DNA of 64,000 nt from an uncultured Aquimarina sp. (GTDB lineage Bacteria; Bacteroidota; Bacteroidia; Flavobacteriales; Flavobacteriaceae): the NCBI GenBank assembly GCA_947496355.1, contig CANMCO010000007.1, forward strand, positions 248,001 to 312,000. The letters are read 5' to 3'. Below are positions 9,354-17,881 of this stretch, piece by piece. The notes below the pieces were generated by a model. The model ran no database searches, was not told where the DNA came from, and saw only the letters and a program-made list of their open reading frames with translations. Every line of letters begins with the position of its first letter. Position 1 is the stretch's first letter. Made by a program: the position numbers and the translations under genes.

Positions 9354-10835
9354 ATGAGAAAAAAGATTTACATAATACTATTAGTTGTTATAACCATGTG
9401 TGCATGTGATAATATACAAAGTCTTGAAGTTGAGGTTTTTGAAACTTCTGCAAGCGGTAATAAGCTAACGAAAATTACAGAATTTTCAATTTTAGAAACC
9501 AAGGTTAGTATTACCTTAAATCCTGAAAAAACCTATCAAACCATTACAGGTTTTGGAGGTGCTTTTACAGAATCTTCAGCATATTTATTGAATAAGTTAA
9601 GTAAAGAAAATCGCCATAAAATCATTAAAGCATATTTTGGAAGAGAGGGTGCCAATTACTCACTTACAAGAACACATATGAATTCTTGTGATTTCTCACT
9701 AAACCAATATTCATATACACCTAACGAAGACAAAGAGCTTAAAGATTTTTCGGTAAAAGAAGATATGGAGGACTTAATCCCAATGATTAAAGAAGCCATG
9801 GCAACTTCAGAAGATGGTTTTAAAATTTTTGCATCACCCTGGACTGCACCGCCATGGATGAAAGACAATAACAAATGGGTTGGCGGAAAACTCCTTCCAA
9901 AATACTACGATACATGGGCATTATTCTTTTCTAAGTATGTAGAAGCTTACAAAGAACAAGGAATCGATATTTGGGGGTTTACTGTTGAAAATGAACCACA
10001 TGGCAATGGCGATAACTGGGAAAGTATGCATTTTACACCAGAAGAAATGACAGATTTTGTGCAACATCACCTGGGCCCGAAGCTGGAAGCTGATGGTTAT
10101 GGAGACAAAATTATCTTAGGTTATGACCAGAATAGAGCAGGTTTAAAAGAGTGGGTAGATGTGATGTACAAGGATGAAGCTTCTTCAAAATACTATGATG
10201 GTACTGCGATTCATTGGTATGAAAGTACATATGAAATATTTCCCGAAGCCTTACAATACGCTCACAACAAAGCACCTAATAAATTCTTAATTGAAACTGA
10301 AGGCTGTGTAGATTCCGAAGTACCTAAGTGGCAAAATGATCAATGGTATTGGAGTAAAGAAGCAACCGATTGGGGTTGGGATTGGGCAGCTGAGGATGAA
10401 AAATATCTACATCCCAAATATGCCCCTGTAAATCGTTATGCCAGAGATATAATAGGCTGTTTGAATAATTGGGTAGATGGATGGGTAGATTGGAACATGG
10501 TACTAGATAAACAAGGTGGCCCAAATTGGTTTAAAAACTGGTGTGTAGCACCAGTGATTGTAGACCCCGATAGTGATGAGGTATACTTTACACCCTTGTA
10601 TTATACCATGGCACATTTTAGTAAATATATTCGCCCTGAAGCAAAAGTAATTGATGTACAGGTTTCAGATGAGAAAGTAACGGTTACTGCTGCTAAAAAC
10701 CCAGATGGTTCTATTGCGGTGGTTGTATTTAATCCTACAGAAGAAGCAAAACAGTTTTCATTGGCCCTAGGTGAAAAATCAAAGGATATTTCTATTAATG
10801 CACAGGCTATTCAAACAATAGTCCTTGCCAATTAA
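9354..10835 (+). CDS. GH30 glucosidase lipoprotein, probably laminarin debranching
   Basis: The 493-residue protein has a hydrophobic N-terminal signal ending in a cysteine (ITMCAC, Cys18). This is an imperfect lipobox, so lipid anchoring is likely but not certain. GH30 features are ITGFGGAFTES near residues 64-74, the acid/base motif FTVENEP (E214) and the nucleophile in IETEGC (E316). GH30 members in laminarin loci of marine Flavobacteriia remove single beta-1,6-linked glucose branches. That is the most likely role here, given the GH16, GH17 and GH149 neighbours. A glucosylceramidase activity is a family alternative without contextual support. A C-terminal beta-sandwich typical of GH30 completes the protein. 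Confidence 0.9.
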   Translation: MRKKIYIILLVVITMCACDNIQSLEVEVFETSASGNKLTKITEFSILETKVSITLNPEKTYQTITGFGGAFTESSAYLLNKLSKENRHKIIKAYFGREGANYSLTRTHMNSCDFSLNQYSYTPNEDKELKDFSVKEDMEDLIPMIKEAMATSEDGFKIFASPWTAPPWMKDNNKWVGGKLLPKYYDTWALFFSKYVEAYKEQGIDIWGFTVENEPHGNGDNWESMHFTPEEMTDFVQHHLGPKLEADGYGDKIILGYDQNRAGLKEWVDVMYKDEASSKYYDGTAIHWYESTYEIFPEALQYAHNKAPNKFLIETEGCVDSEVPKWQNDQWYWSKEATDWGWDWAAEDEKYLHPKYAPVNRYARDIIGCLNNWVDGWVDWNMVLDKQGGPNWFKNWCVAPVIVDPDSDEVYFTPLYYTMAHFSKYIRPEAKVIDVQVSDEKVTVTAAKNPDGSIAVVVFNPTEEAKQFSLALGEKSKDISINAQAIQTIVLAN

Positions 10836-10845
10836 AATTAAAACT

Positions 10846-12411
10846 ATGTCAACTATTAAAACTGCCGCAAAAGATAAAGTACCCGTGGGTCAAAAAGCGG
10901 CCTTTGGTGCAGGCCATTTTATATTAAATATACTACCTGGAACGCTTGGGGTTTTTATCCAATTCTTTTTACTAACGGCTTGGGGGGTTGATCCTTTGTG
11001 GGCTGGGCTTTTAGGTGGTTTGCCAAGAATATTTGACTCGATAACAGATCCAATAATGGGTTTCATTTCTGATAATACTACATCTAGATGGGGGCGTAGA
11101 AGACCTTATATTTTTGTAGGCGCAATCATAAGTGGTATACTTTTCTTTTTAATGTGGCAAATTGATGATAATGCTTCTCAACCCTATATTATTTGGCATG
11201 TGATGGTACTTCAATTACTATTTCTTATTGGTAATACCATGTTTGCCACTCCATTGGTTGGACTCGGCTATGAAATGACATCAGATTATAACGAAAGAAC
11301 ACGTTTAATGGCATTTTCTAACACTATGGGGCAAATTGCTTGGATGATTGTACCGTGGTTGTATGTTATTATTCCAGACACAAATACATTTAATACGCAG
11401 ACAGAGGGTGTACGTACTATGGCACTTATTGTAGGTGCTATGTGTATCCTTTTTGGAATTTTACCTGCATTGTTTTGTAAGGGTATTGATTCCTCACATA
11501 TGGAAAATCGAAAAGAGATTAATTTCAAGACGCTTGTTGCTAACATGAAGGACTTATTTGCAGGAATTGTTCAGGTTTCTAAAAATAAACCTTTCATGAA
11601 ATTATGTGGTGCAACATTCTTGGTTTTTAATGGCTTTCAACTTGTTGCCGCCTTTGGTGTTTTTATCATTGTATTTTATATGTACAATGGTAGTTATGAA
11701 CTAGCTGGTACTTGGCCAGCATGGTTTAATACGATTAATGCCATAATTACTGCATTTATTGTTATACCTATTATTTCAAGAATGGCGAATAAATGCGGAA
11801 AGAAAAAAGCGTTTATAATTTCAACAGTTTTATCAATAGTAGGCTACCTTTTAAAATGGTGGGGTTTTGATAAGGAACTTAACAGTCAATTTAGTCAAAC
11901 TGGATTAGGTAAATCATTGAACGCTGGAATAGGCTCAATATTCGAAACTTTAAACCCAGTATTAGATACTATAGGCATGTCTTGGTTTAGTATAGATCCA
12001 GGTAGTGAAGTACCATGGCTTATATTTTTACCAATTCCATTATTTGCTTTCGGGATGGGAGGATTATTTACATTAATGATGTCTATGACTGCAGATGTGT
12101 GTGACTTGGATGAATTAGAAAATGGAATGCCTCGTAAAGAGGGGACTTTTGGAGCCATTTATTGGTTGATGGTGAAAATTGGTCAGTCTATTGCACTAGT
12201 TTTAGGTGGATTAATTCTGAGTATTGTTGGATTTGACCCTAATGTTACTGAACAATCTGTAGAAACCATGAATGGACTTAGGGTAGCTGATATATTGGTT
12301 CCATCGGTAACTGCAGCATTAGCAATATGGGTAATGTGGAAATATGGCCTTACTGAAAAAAGAGCTAGAGAAATAAAAGCCACATTGGTAGAACGAAGAG
12401 GAGAGCTTTAA
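10846..12411 (+). CDS. MFS glycoside/cation symporter (GPH family)
   Basis: The ATG at 10846 gives a 521-residue protein beginning MSTIKTAAKDK. An upstream ATG at 10825 would overlap the GH30 gene and is less likely. About twelve hydrophobic segments are visible. The motif GLPRIFDSITDPIMGF followed by SDNTTSRWGRRRPYI is the signature of the glycoside-pentoside-hexuronide:cation symporter family. It sits between exported glucanases and a cytoplasmic GH17, downstream of a cytoplasmic phosphorylase. Its likely job is to bring glucose or short laminari-oligosaccharides across the inner membrane. The substrate is inferred from context only. Confidence 0.88.
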   Translation: MSTIKTAAKDKVPVGQKAAFGAGHFILNILPGTLGVFIQFFLLTAWGVDPLWAGLLGGLPRIFDSITDPIMGFISDNTTSRWGRRRPYIFVGAIISGILFFLMWQIDDNASQPYIIWHVMVLQLLFLIGNTMFATPLVGLGYEMTSDYNERTRLMAFSNTMGQIAWMIVPWLYVIIPDTNTFNTQTEGVRTMALIVGAMCILFGILPALFCKGIDSSHMENRKEINFKTLVANMKDLFAGIVQVSKNKPFMKLCGATFLVFNGFQLVAAFGVFIIVFYMYNGSYELAGTWPAWFNTINAIITAFIVIPIISRMANKCGKKKAFIISTVLSIVGYLLKWWGFDKELNSQFSQTGLGKSLNAGIGSIFETLNPVLDTIGMSWFSIDPGSEVPWLIFLPIPLFAFGMGGLFTLMMSMTADVCDLDELENGMPRKEGTFGAIYWLMVKIGQSIALVLGGLILSIVGFDPNVTEQSVETMNGLRVADILVPSVTAALAIWVMWKYGLTEKRAREIKATLVERRGEL

Positions 12412-12432
12412 TAATATTAATTAATATATCTT

Positions 12433-13317
12433 ATGTCTATTAGAAAAGAAAAGTTTTTGACCTTAGCCACTCTAGAGTATGCTAACAAAACTACAGAAGA
12501 CTTAAAACAAATGTATAGACAGGTTTTAGAAAATGCTATGCATGGCCTATGTTTTAGTCCGTATGTAGAAGGTCAACAACCCGGAGACCAAATTACCGAA
12601 GATCAAATACGGCGAAGGTTAGAAATTATCAAACCATATACCAAATGGATAAGATCGTTTTCCTGTACTGATGGAAATGAAACTATTCCTAAGATAGCAA
12701 AGGAATATGGAATCAAAACATTAGTTGGGGCATGGTTAGGCGATAATGATGAGATTAATAGAAAAGAAGTCAAGAATCTTATAGCATTGTGTAATGCAGG
12801 TTATGTTGATATCGCAGCAGTAGGTAATGAAGTGATGTATCGAGGAGACCTTACAGAAGATGAACTATTGAGTCATATTCATTTGGTAAAAGAAGCGATT
12901 GCTGGTATTCCTGTGGGATATGTTGATGCATATTATGAGTTTGTTGATCGTCCTAGGATTACAGAAGCTTGTGATATTATTTTAGCAAATTGTTACCCTT
13001 TCTGGGAAGGTTGTGACCTAGATTACTCCTTGTTATATATGAAAGATATGTATCATAGAGCACTTCGTGCAGGAAATGGAAAAAAAGTAATCATTTCTGA
13101 AACAGGATGGCCGAGTATGGGAACGAACCTTGAAGGGGCATTTCCATCCTATGAAAATGCTATAAAATATTTTATCAATACACAAAAATGGTCTAAAGAG
13201 GATAACATCGAGGTATTCTTCTTTTCATCTTTTGATGAATCCTGGAAAGTAGGAGACGAAGGTGATGTAGGTGCTTATTGGGGGATTTGGGATAAAAATG
13301 AGCAGCTGAAATACTAA
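12433..13317 (+). CDS. GH17 family protein without signal peptide (cytoplasmic)
   Basis: This 294-residue protein is a second GH17 in the cluster. It has VGNE at 130-133 (E133, acid/base) and the nucleophile motif SETGWPS with E223. It lacks any signal peptide, so it should stay in the cytoplasm with the GH149 phosphorylase. It is shorter than the lipoprotein GH17 and close to the bare TIM-barrel core. It may trim or transglycosylate imported beta-1,3-oligosaccharides so that the phosphorylase can use them; that is inference. It is the last gene of the glucan cluster, 21 bases after the MFS gene. Confidence 0.88.
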   Translation: MSIRKEKFLTLATLEYANKTTEDLKQMYRQVLENAMHGLCFSPYVEGQQPGDQITEDQIRRRLEIIKPYTKWIRSFSCTDGNETIPKIAKEYGIKTLVGAWLGDNDEINRKEVKNLIALCNAGYVDIAAVGNEVMYRGDLTEDELLSHIHLVKEAIAGIPVGYVDAYYEFVDRPRITEACDIILANCYPFWEGCDLDYSLLYMKDMYHRALRAGNGKKVIISETGWPSMGTNLEGAFPSYENAIKYFINTQKWSKEDNIEVFFFSSFDESWKVGDEGDVGAYWGIWDKNEQLKY

Positions 13318-13378
13318 AAATATTGTTCTTGTTTGTTGCCACCTTGGTAGGATTAATTTGTATTGATCTAGAGAAAGC

Positions 13379-13573
13379 TCTGCTTTGGGTATTTATTTTG
13401 GAACGGTAAATCCCGGATCTACCTTTGGCGTTGCTGGATCTGTAATATTAATCCTATTATGGGTTTCATATTCTAGTCTTATTTTATTCTTTGGGGCAGA
13501 ATTCACAAAAGCGCTTGCCTTGACATATGGATCAGGAATAAAACCTTCTTCGTATGCAGAAAAAGTTTCTTGA
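13379..13573 (+). pseudogene. 3' fragment of a yihY/brkB-type gene
   Basis: This stretch matches the last roughly 195 bases of the intact yihY-type gene on the opposite strand at 29149-29343. I count nine mismatches over about 192 bases and three residue changes. The reading frame is intact to its own stop, but there is no start or N-terminal part, and upstream sequence is unrelated. It is a gene fragment left by duplication or rearrangement. It forms one arm of a long inverted repeat around the repair/photolyase island. Confidence 0.9.
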
Positions 13574-13626
13574 AAAGAAAATGAGCAAATACTCTGATGA
13601 TGATGCAATATTTATACTATACACTC

Positions 13627-13644
13627 GTATTACATATGTAATAC
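13627..13644. promoter_or_regulatory. Perfect 18-bp palindrome
   Basis: GTATTACATATGTAATAC is its own reverse complement over all 18 bases. It lies in non-coding DNA about 100 bases upstream of the lipoprotein gene at 13748. It could be an operator for a dimeric regulator. No regulator is assigned. Confidence 0.4.
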
Positions 13645-13747
13645 AATCTCACGAAGAAAAGAACAAATATATTTATATAGTACCTTACATTTCTTATGAT
13701 TACCTTTTAAAAAAAATCAGAATTAGAGGATAAAAAAAGCAAATCAA

Positions 13748-14314
13748 ATGAAAAAACTTGGCGGATTCGTTTTATTTTTGGCATTATTTCAATTATTTGG
13801 ATGTTCAGAAGAAAAAACACCCTTTTTAGATTGTGCAACACCACATTTTGCATCAAAAAACATAGACATAAAAACCGAATTAAAGAGATTTGAAAAAACG
13901 TTAATTGATCAAAAAACAATTAAAGATAGTTCTGCAATATCTTATAGAAGACTATATGCGCTTATTCATTCACATGGCTATTACGACTACATATATTCTG
14001 AACAGCATAAAACGGAGCTTAAAGGAATGGAATTCGACTACATTGCCAAAGAGATAACATGGTATGCTTCACATCCAGAATGTCACGTCATATTTGATAA
14101 AGATTTTGAAGAAAGTATCCGCAGGGTCGTCAACTCAGAAATATCTAAGAAAAAGCTTACTTTGGAGATTCTTGAAAGCGGAGAAATTGTAAAAATCCTG
14201 TATAATGCATACAACAAAATCCCAATAAAACATTTCGAAAAAATTGATAATCAATTTTATGTTTTGTTTAGAGTATATGAGTATGGAAGTCTAAGAAATG
14301 AAGTATATTATTAA
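13748..14314 (+). CDS. Hypothetical lipoprotein
   Basis: The 188-residue product starts with a clear lipoprotein signal (FQLFGC, Cys19) followed by SEEK. I do not recognise the family. The mature part is charged, mixed alpha/beta in character, and contains no catalytic motif I can name. It stands alone between the yihY fragment and the small genes at 14521 and 14744. A perfect palindrome lies upstream at 13627-13644. It is predicted to be membrane-anchored. Confidence 0.7.
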   Translation: MKKLGGFVLFLALFQLFGCSEEKTPFLDCATPHFASKNIDIKTELKRFEKTLIDQKTIKDSSAISYRRLYALIHSHGYYDYIYSEQHKTELKGMEFDYIAKEITWYASHPECHVIFDKDFEESIRRVVNSEISKKKLTLEILESGEIVKILYNAYNKIPIKHFEKIDNQFYVLFRVYEYGSLRNEVYY

Positions 14315-14429
14315 AGATTTAAGCTTATTAATAAAACAGTTCTTATTCCAAAACCAAAATCAATCTAACAGATACTATAAAATAATCAATTACTTTATAA
14401 GGAAAGCTTATGGTATTATAATAATTTAT

Positions 14430-14457
14430 GTTTAATGGGTAAGCCAAAAAATTAAAC
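14430..14457. promoter_or_regulatory. Operator-like inverted repeat GTTTAA-N16-TTAAAC (site A)
   Basis: GTTTAA at 14430-14435 and TTAAAC at 14452-14457 are exact inverted half-sites spanning 28 bases. The same arms with the same spacing occur at 15742-15769 and 23714-23741. This copy lies 63 bases before the ATG at 14521. Confidence 0.6.
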
Positions 14458-14520
14458 ATTTTTGTAATTTTAAATAAAAAAATTACGGAATTAATACAAA
14501 AAGCTTTGGCATTCGAGAGT

Positions 14521-14706
14521 ATGAAGATGAGTAATATGACGACAAGTGATAGAGTTGCAGCTTCTAGAGAAGCGAAATCTCTTATTTTGGCACTAAATGA
14601 GGTCTATAAAAGAACCAAAGATTCAAAACTTATGGATATCATGAAACTCCTCACAGCTAAAAAACAGAAAATTGAAAAACGATTGAAAGGTACACCTGTA
14701 GTGTAG
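14521..14706 (+). CDS. Small hypothetical helical protein
   Basis: I use the ATG at 14521 (MKMSNMTTSDRV), giving 61 residues. A TTG at 14506 would add five residues. The product is basic at its C-terminus (AKKQKIEKRLKG), mostly helical in composition and without membrane segments. I do not recognise it. It is preceded by the 28-bp operator-like repeat and followed 37 bases later by the gene at 14744. It may therefore belong to the same regulon as the photolyase operon. Coding status is supported by the open frame and tidy spacing only. Confidence 0.6.
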   Translation: MKMSNMTTSDRVAASREAKSLILALNEVYKRTKDSKLMDIMKLLTAKKQKIEKRLKGTPVV

Positions 14707-14743
14707 ATATTCACTTTGTAATTAATAGAGTAAGAATTTTGAA

Positions 14744-15175
14744 ATGATATTAGAAACCACATATGCGAATAAGAAGAATAAAAAGCTTATCAACGACTTA
14801 ATTGGTAAGCCTTTTTCATTTTTAGAATCCTTTAAAATTAAAGGTATTGGCTCTAAACGCATGATTATAGATGACGTAAGTCCCAACTTAAAATCATATT
14901 TAAATCTCGTTTCGGATATAAACTATGCAAGTATTGAATTACGACCAAATGGAATTTTGATTGTCATAAATAAGGGACTAAAGAATTATGCTTGGGCTAT
15001 ACCGTATTATCAATTCTATTTATACAAAACAAACGGAGTTAGCATTCATGCGCAAGGCAGATTTATTCATTTTAAGAATAACAGAACACATAAGGAAAAT
15101 ACCGCTTTCTTTGATAAATTAATACGCTTAAAAGTAGATTATGATTATAGGTTTCCTCATGTGGATTCAATTTGA
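14744..15175 (+). CDS. Hypothetical protein
   Basis: The 143-residue soluble protein has no signal or membrane segment. It has a stretch KGIGSKRMIIDDVSPNLKSY and a beta-rich middle (ELRPNGILIVINKG), followed by an aromatic segment around AWAIPYYQFYLY. I do not recognise the family. It sits directly downstream of the small gene at 14521 and may share its promoter and the operator-like repeat at 14430. Confidence 0.7.
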   Translation: MILETTYANKKNKKLINDLIGKPFSFLESFKIKGIGSKRMIIDDVSPNLKSYLNLVSDINYASIELRPNGILIVINKGLKNYAWAIPYYQFYLYKTNGVSIHAQGRFIHFKNNRTHKENTAFFDKLIRLKVDYDYRFPHVDSI

Positions 15176-15267
15176 ATTATGTACTAGGAACTCCTTTAAA
15201 ATCTAGCTATTTTGATTCAATAAATAGTCATTTCAGAGACAGGTATTACTAAACTATACAACATTTC

Positions 15268-15625
15268 TTACAAGGGTATCTCAATCAATTGACAATCTTT
15301 TGTTGTCATAATATAACCGATATAGGTATATTCATTTTTATTGGACTTAATCCTTAACTGATATCGCCTTTCATCTCCATGTAAGCAAATTATGATTTTG
15401 CAATAGCCTTCAATTTTTTTTGGATTCAAAATTATGTCTTACCGAAGAGAAACCACAATTATTTTCTAAGGATATAATATCCTTTAAAACTCCAAAAATC
15501 TTCTTTACTGATACAGAAGTTACCGCCAAAGCGCCACTCATTATCCTATTATCTACTATTTTCCAGGTAGTAATATCAATATTATTATTATTAAAATCAA
15601 AAATGAGTAATGAGTTGTTTATCAA
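15268..15625 (-). pseudogene. Degenerate CIA30-family gene (frameshifted, truncated)
   Basis: On the minus strand the start MINNSLLIFDFNNNNIDITT and the segment ISLENNCGFSSVRHNFESKK resemble bacterial CIA30 (complex I intermediate-associated protein 30-like) proteins. The frame breaks in a run of A residues at about 15413-15420. Homology resumes in another frame as IEGYCKIIICLHGDERRYQL and continues to a stop at 15268. A second disturbed stretch, near 15480-15550, reads RFGGNFCISKEDFWSFKG in another frame. The usual C-terminal part is absent. I read this as a decayed gene. The plus-strand frame 15420-15641 is a shadow. Confidence 0.75.
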
Positions 15626-15741
15626 CTTAAAAAGGGAATAGAATAAAAGTAAATAATTAAAGAAGCTTACCAGAAATTCCTTATATATCCAAAAAGAACA
15701 ACGCTTCAGTCAATAAAGTTTATAGCATTATCCTTAATATT

Positions 15742-15769
15742 GTTTAATAAATATTGAAAATAGTTAAAC
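15742..15769. promoter_or_regulatory. Operator-like inverted repeat GTTTAA-N16-TTAAAC (site B)
   Basis: GTTTAA at 15742-15747 and TTAAAC at 15764-15769 have the same arms and 28-bp span as sites A and C. It lies in the 354-base gap (15626-15979) between the CIA30 remnant and the truncated SDR gene. It shares TTAAACATTTT.GTAATTTTA with site A just downstream. An 18-codon open frame at 15900 is too short to call a gene. I see nothing else in the gap. Confidence 0.6.
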
Positions 15770-15979
15770 ATTTTGTAATTTTATAAATAAAGTAATATTG
15801 TTTTACCTTATTGACAGGTGAAATTCCTTATGAAAATTTCTGTGTATTGAATCTTAATTGATAAAAGGGGTATCAACTCCACTTTAAAAAAAAGAACCAA
15901 TGAAATTAGAATCTAAAATTTTAATACCACATAACAACAGCATAATTAATAATTAAAAGCTCTTAAACGAAAAGATAGA

Positions 15980-16330
15980 ATGAGAACAATAGTGATAGTA
16001 GGGGGAAGCAAAGGAATAGGAAGTTCGCTTACAAATAATCTATTAGAAAAAAACAAAGTAATCAATATTAGTAGAACACTTCCTTCTTTCAATCATAATA
16101 ATTTGACACACTTTTCTTGTGATTTTCTTAAGAATGAATTGCCAGAGGTTGATCAGGTAGATAGTTTAGTATATTGTCCAGGTCGTATTAATTTAAAACC
16201 AATTTCTAGATTGAGTTTAGCCAATTTTAGAGAAGATTTTGAAATCAATGTTTTGTGTGCTGTAAAAATAATTCAAAAATATATAACAGGTAAAAAATGG
16301 ACAGTTCATAGACTACTACTTCACGACTAG
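15980..16330 (+). pseudogene. Truncated short-chain dehydrogenase (SDR)
   Basis: The 116-residue frame has the SDR cofactor motif GGSKGIGSSL near the N-terminus and a VYCPGRINLKPI stretch corresponding to the NAG region. It stops at about half the normal SDR length of 230-250 residues. The catalytic YxxxK region is missing, and the last dozen residues (KKWTVHRLLLHD) do not look like an SDR. I see no continuation of the family in the following 270 bases. SDR genes often sit near photolyases in light-responsive clusters, so this looks like a decayed member of the island. Confidence 0.75.
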
Positions 16331-16457
16331 TAACTTAAGTTCAAAAATCAGAACGCACATAAAATAAATTATAAAACACATTTAAAAGAAAGTTATATTC
16401 GGATTATTTAAGAAACAATCAGAAATAGAAGTTCTGTAAAAAAAGTATGCAAAATTG

Positions 16458-16586
16458 ATGAAGCAATGGCACAAGCTAACAAGTATTGATCGTACTGAAA
16501 GTGACAAAAAATATGCAGAAGTCGAAGATATTTTAAAACAAATAGAAACACTTCAAAAAAATAGATTAGAGGTCAATAATCTTTAA
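16458..16586 (+). CDS. Possible 42-residue charged peptide
   Basis: An ATG at 16458 opens a 42-codon frame encoding a highly charged helical peptide with EVEDILKQIETLQKNRLEV, ending 13 bases before the next start. It may be a small gene or a remnant of a longer one. It is not recognised, and support is limited to composition and position. Confidence 0.25.
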   Translation: MKQWHKLTSIDRTESDKKYAEVEDILKQIETLQKNRLEVNNL

Positions 16587-16599
16587 ATAAAAACATAAG

Positions 16600-17394
16600 A
16601 TGAACATTAGATATTTTTTAGGCTCAATTCTAACGATCCCTCTATTACCTTTGATGTATTTGCAAGGAAAACGAATACGATCAAAAGTTCCATCTTTGCC
16701 AGAAGCTGAAGGGACAGAAGGGATTGTAAGTTGTGGTAATAAAAATAGATTAAAAATGCTCACAATTGGAGAAAGCACAATAGCTGGTGTAGGTGTAAAA
16801 ACCCATAAAGAAGGTTTTTCTGGTACTTTGGCCAAAGAGTTATCATCAAAATTAAATACTGATATCCACTGGAAAGTTTATGCTAAAAGTGGATATACTG
16901 CAAAAAAAGTAACAGAAAAAATAGTTACTCGAATACAAGAACATAAAGTAGATATTGTTGTAATCGGTCTGGGAGGTAATGATGCTTTTACTCTTAATAA
17001 TCCAAAAAAGTGGAGAATTCATATACAACAGTTAATTAATACACTTAAGGCGAAATTTAAAAATGCAGTAATCGTATTTGCTAACATGCCTCCAATAAAA
17101 GAATTTCCGGCATTTACACCATTAATAAAAGCTACACTCGGAAATCTAGTAGAAATTTTAGGTAAAGAACTAGAACAATTAGTCAAAAATCAAAAAGGCG
17201 TATACTATTACTCACGTATCATAACAATAGAAAGCTGGATCAAAAGATTAAATATAAAGGCAGAATCTTCGGTATTCTTTAGTGATGGGGTGCATCCTTC
17301 AAAATTTACATATCAAGTTTGGGCTAAGGATCTTTCAAACTTTATTATTAATCAACAAGAAATAAAAATCATTTTGCAACAACGGTTAAATTGA
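16600..17394 (+). CDS. SGNH/GDSL-family hydrolase
   Basis: The 264-residue protein has an N-terminal hydrophobic stretch (about 6-22), so it may be membrane-tethered or secreted. SGNH blocks are visible: block I TIGESTIAG with nucleophile S59, block III GLGGND with N127, and block V SDGVHPS with D229 and H232. GES replaces the classical GDS. Members cut ester bonds of acyl or acetyl groups; the substrate is unknown. It is followed 4 bases later by a small membrane-protein gene, suggesting one transcript. Confidence 0.85.
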   Translation: MNIRYFLGSILTIPLLPLMYLQGKRIRSKVPSLPEAEGTEGIVSCGNKNRLKMLTIGESTIAGVGVKTHKEGFSGTLAKELSSKLNTDIHWKVYAKSGYTAKKVTEKIVTRIQEHKVDIVVIGLGGNDAFTLNNPKKWRIHIQQLINTLKAKFKNAVIVFANMPPIKEFPAFTPLIKATLGNLVEILGKELEQLVKNQKGVYYYSRIITIESWIKRLNIKAESSVFFSDGVHPSKFTYQVWAKDLSNFIINQQEIKIILQQRLN

Positions 17395-17398
17395 TAAA

Positions 17399-17809
17399 AT
17401 GAGTTTAGAAAACACTAAATTGCTTTTTGATTTTGGATTACTAGTACTCATCTGGTTAATACAGCTTGTAGTGTATCCAAGTTTTTCTTATTACCAAAAA
17501 AATGATCTACTACAATGGCACCAAAAGTATACGTTACGAATAGGCTATGTTGTAATGTCATTAATGATAGTCCAGTTATCCATAGCAATAATAGGAACTC
17601 TTCGAGAACTCACGATATTTAATACTTTGATATTGGTATTGATAATTGCAGCTTGGCTATATACACTTTTACAATTTGTCCCATTGCATTATAAAATTTC
17701 ATTTAATTCTGCAAATAACATCATATTATATCGACTATTAAGTCGTAATTGGTTACGCACTGGATTGTGGACATTTGTTTTTACTTTAAGTTGCGTGCAA
17801 ATGAATTAA
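17399..17809 (+). CDS. Small four-helix membrane protein
   Basis: The 136-residue product has about four hydrophobic segments, including FDFGLLVLIWLIQLVVYPSF at the start and TLILVLIIAAWLYTLL in the middle. The name of the family is not known to me. It is tightly coupled to the SGNH hydrolase gene. It is followed by a 72-base gap with a small hairpin (ACAAC-TTCGT-GTTGT at 17831-17845) before the ligase cassette. Confidence 0.7.
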   Translation: MSLENTKLLFDFGLLVLIWLIQLVVYPSFSYYQKNDLLQWHQKYTLRIGYVVMSLMIVQLSIAIIGTLRELTIFNTLILVLIIAAWLYTLLQFVPLHYKISFNSANNIILYRLLSRNWLRTGLWTFVFTLSCVQMN

Positions 17810-17881
17810 TTTATAATCTAAAACCATTTTACAACTTCGTGTTGTAGTAGAATGATGTAATTTTAAATATAAAATAATCTG

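Noticed and set aside
15420..15641. Plus-strand open frame with a hydrophobic C-terminus
   Set aside because: The opposite strand carries a recognisable, though broken, CIA30-like gene. The plus frame starts at TTG and matches nothing.
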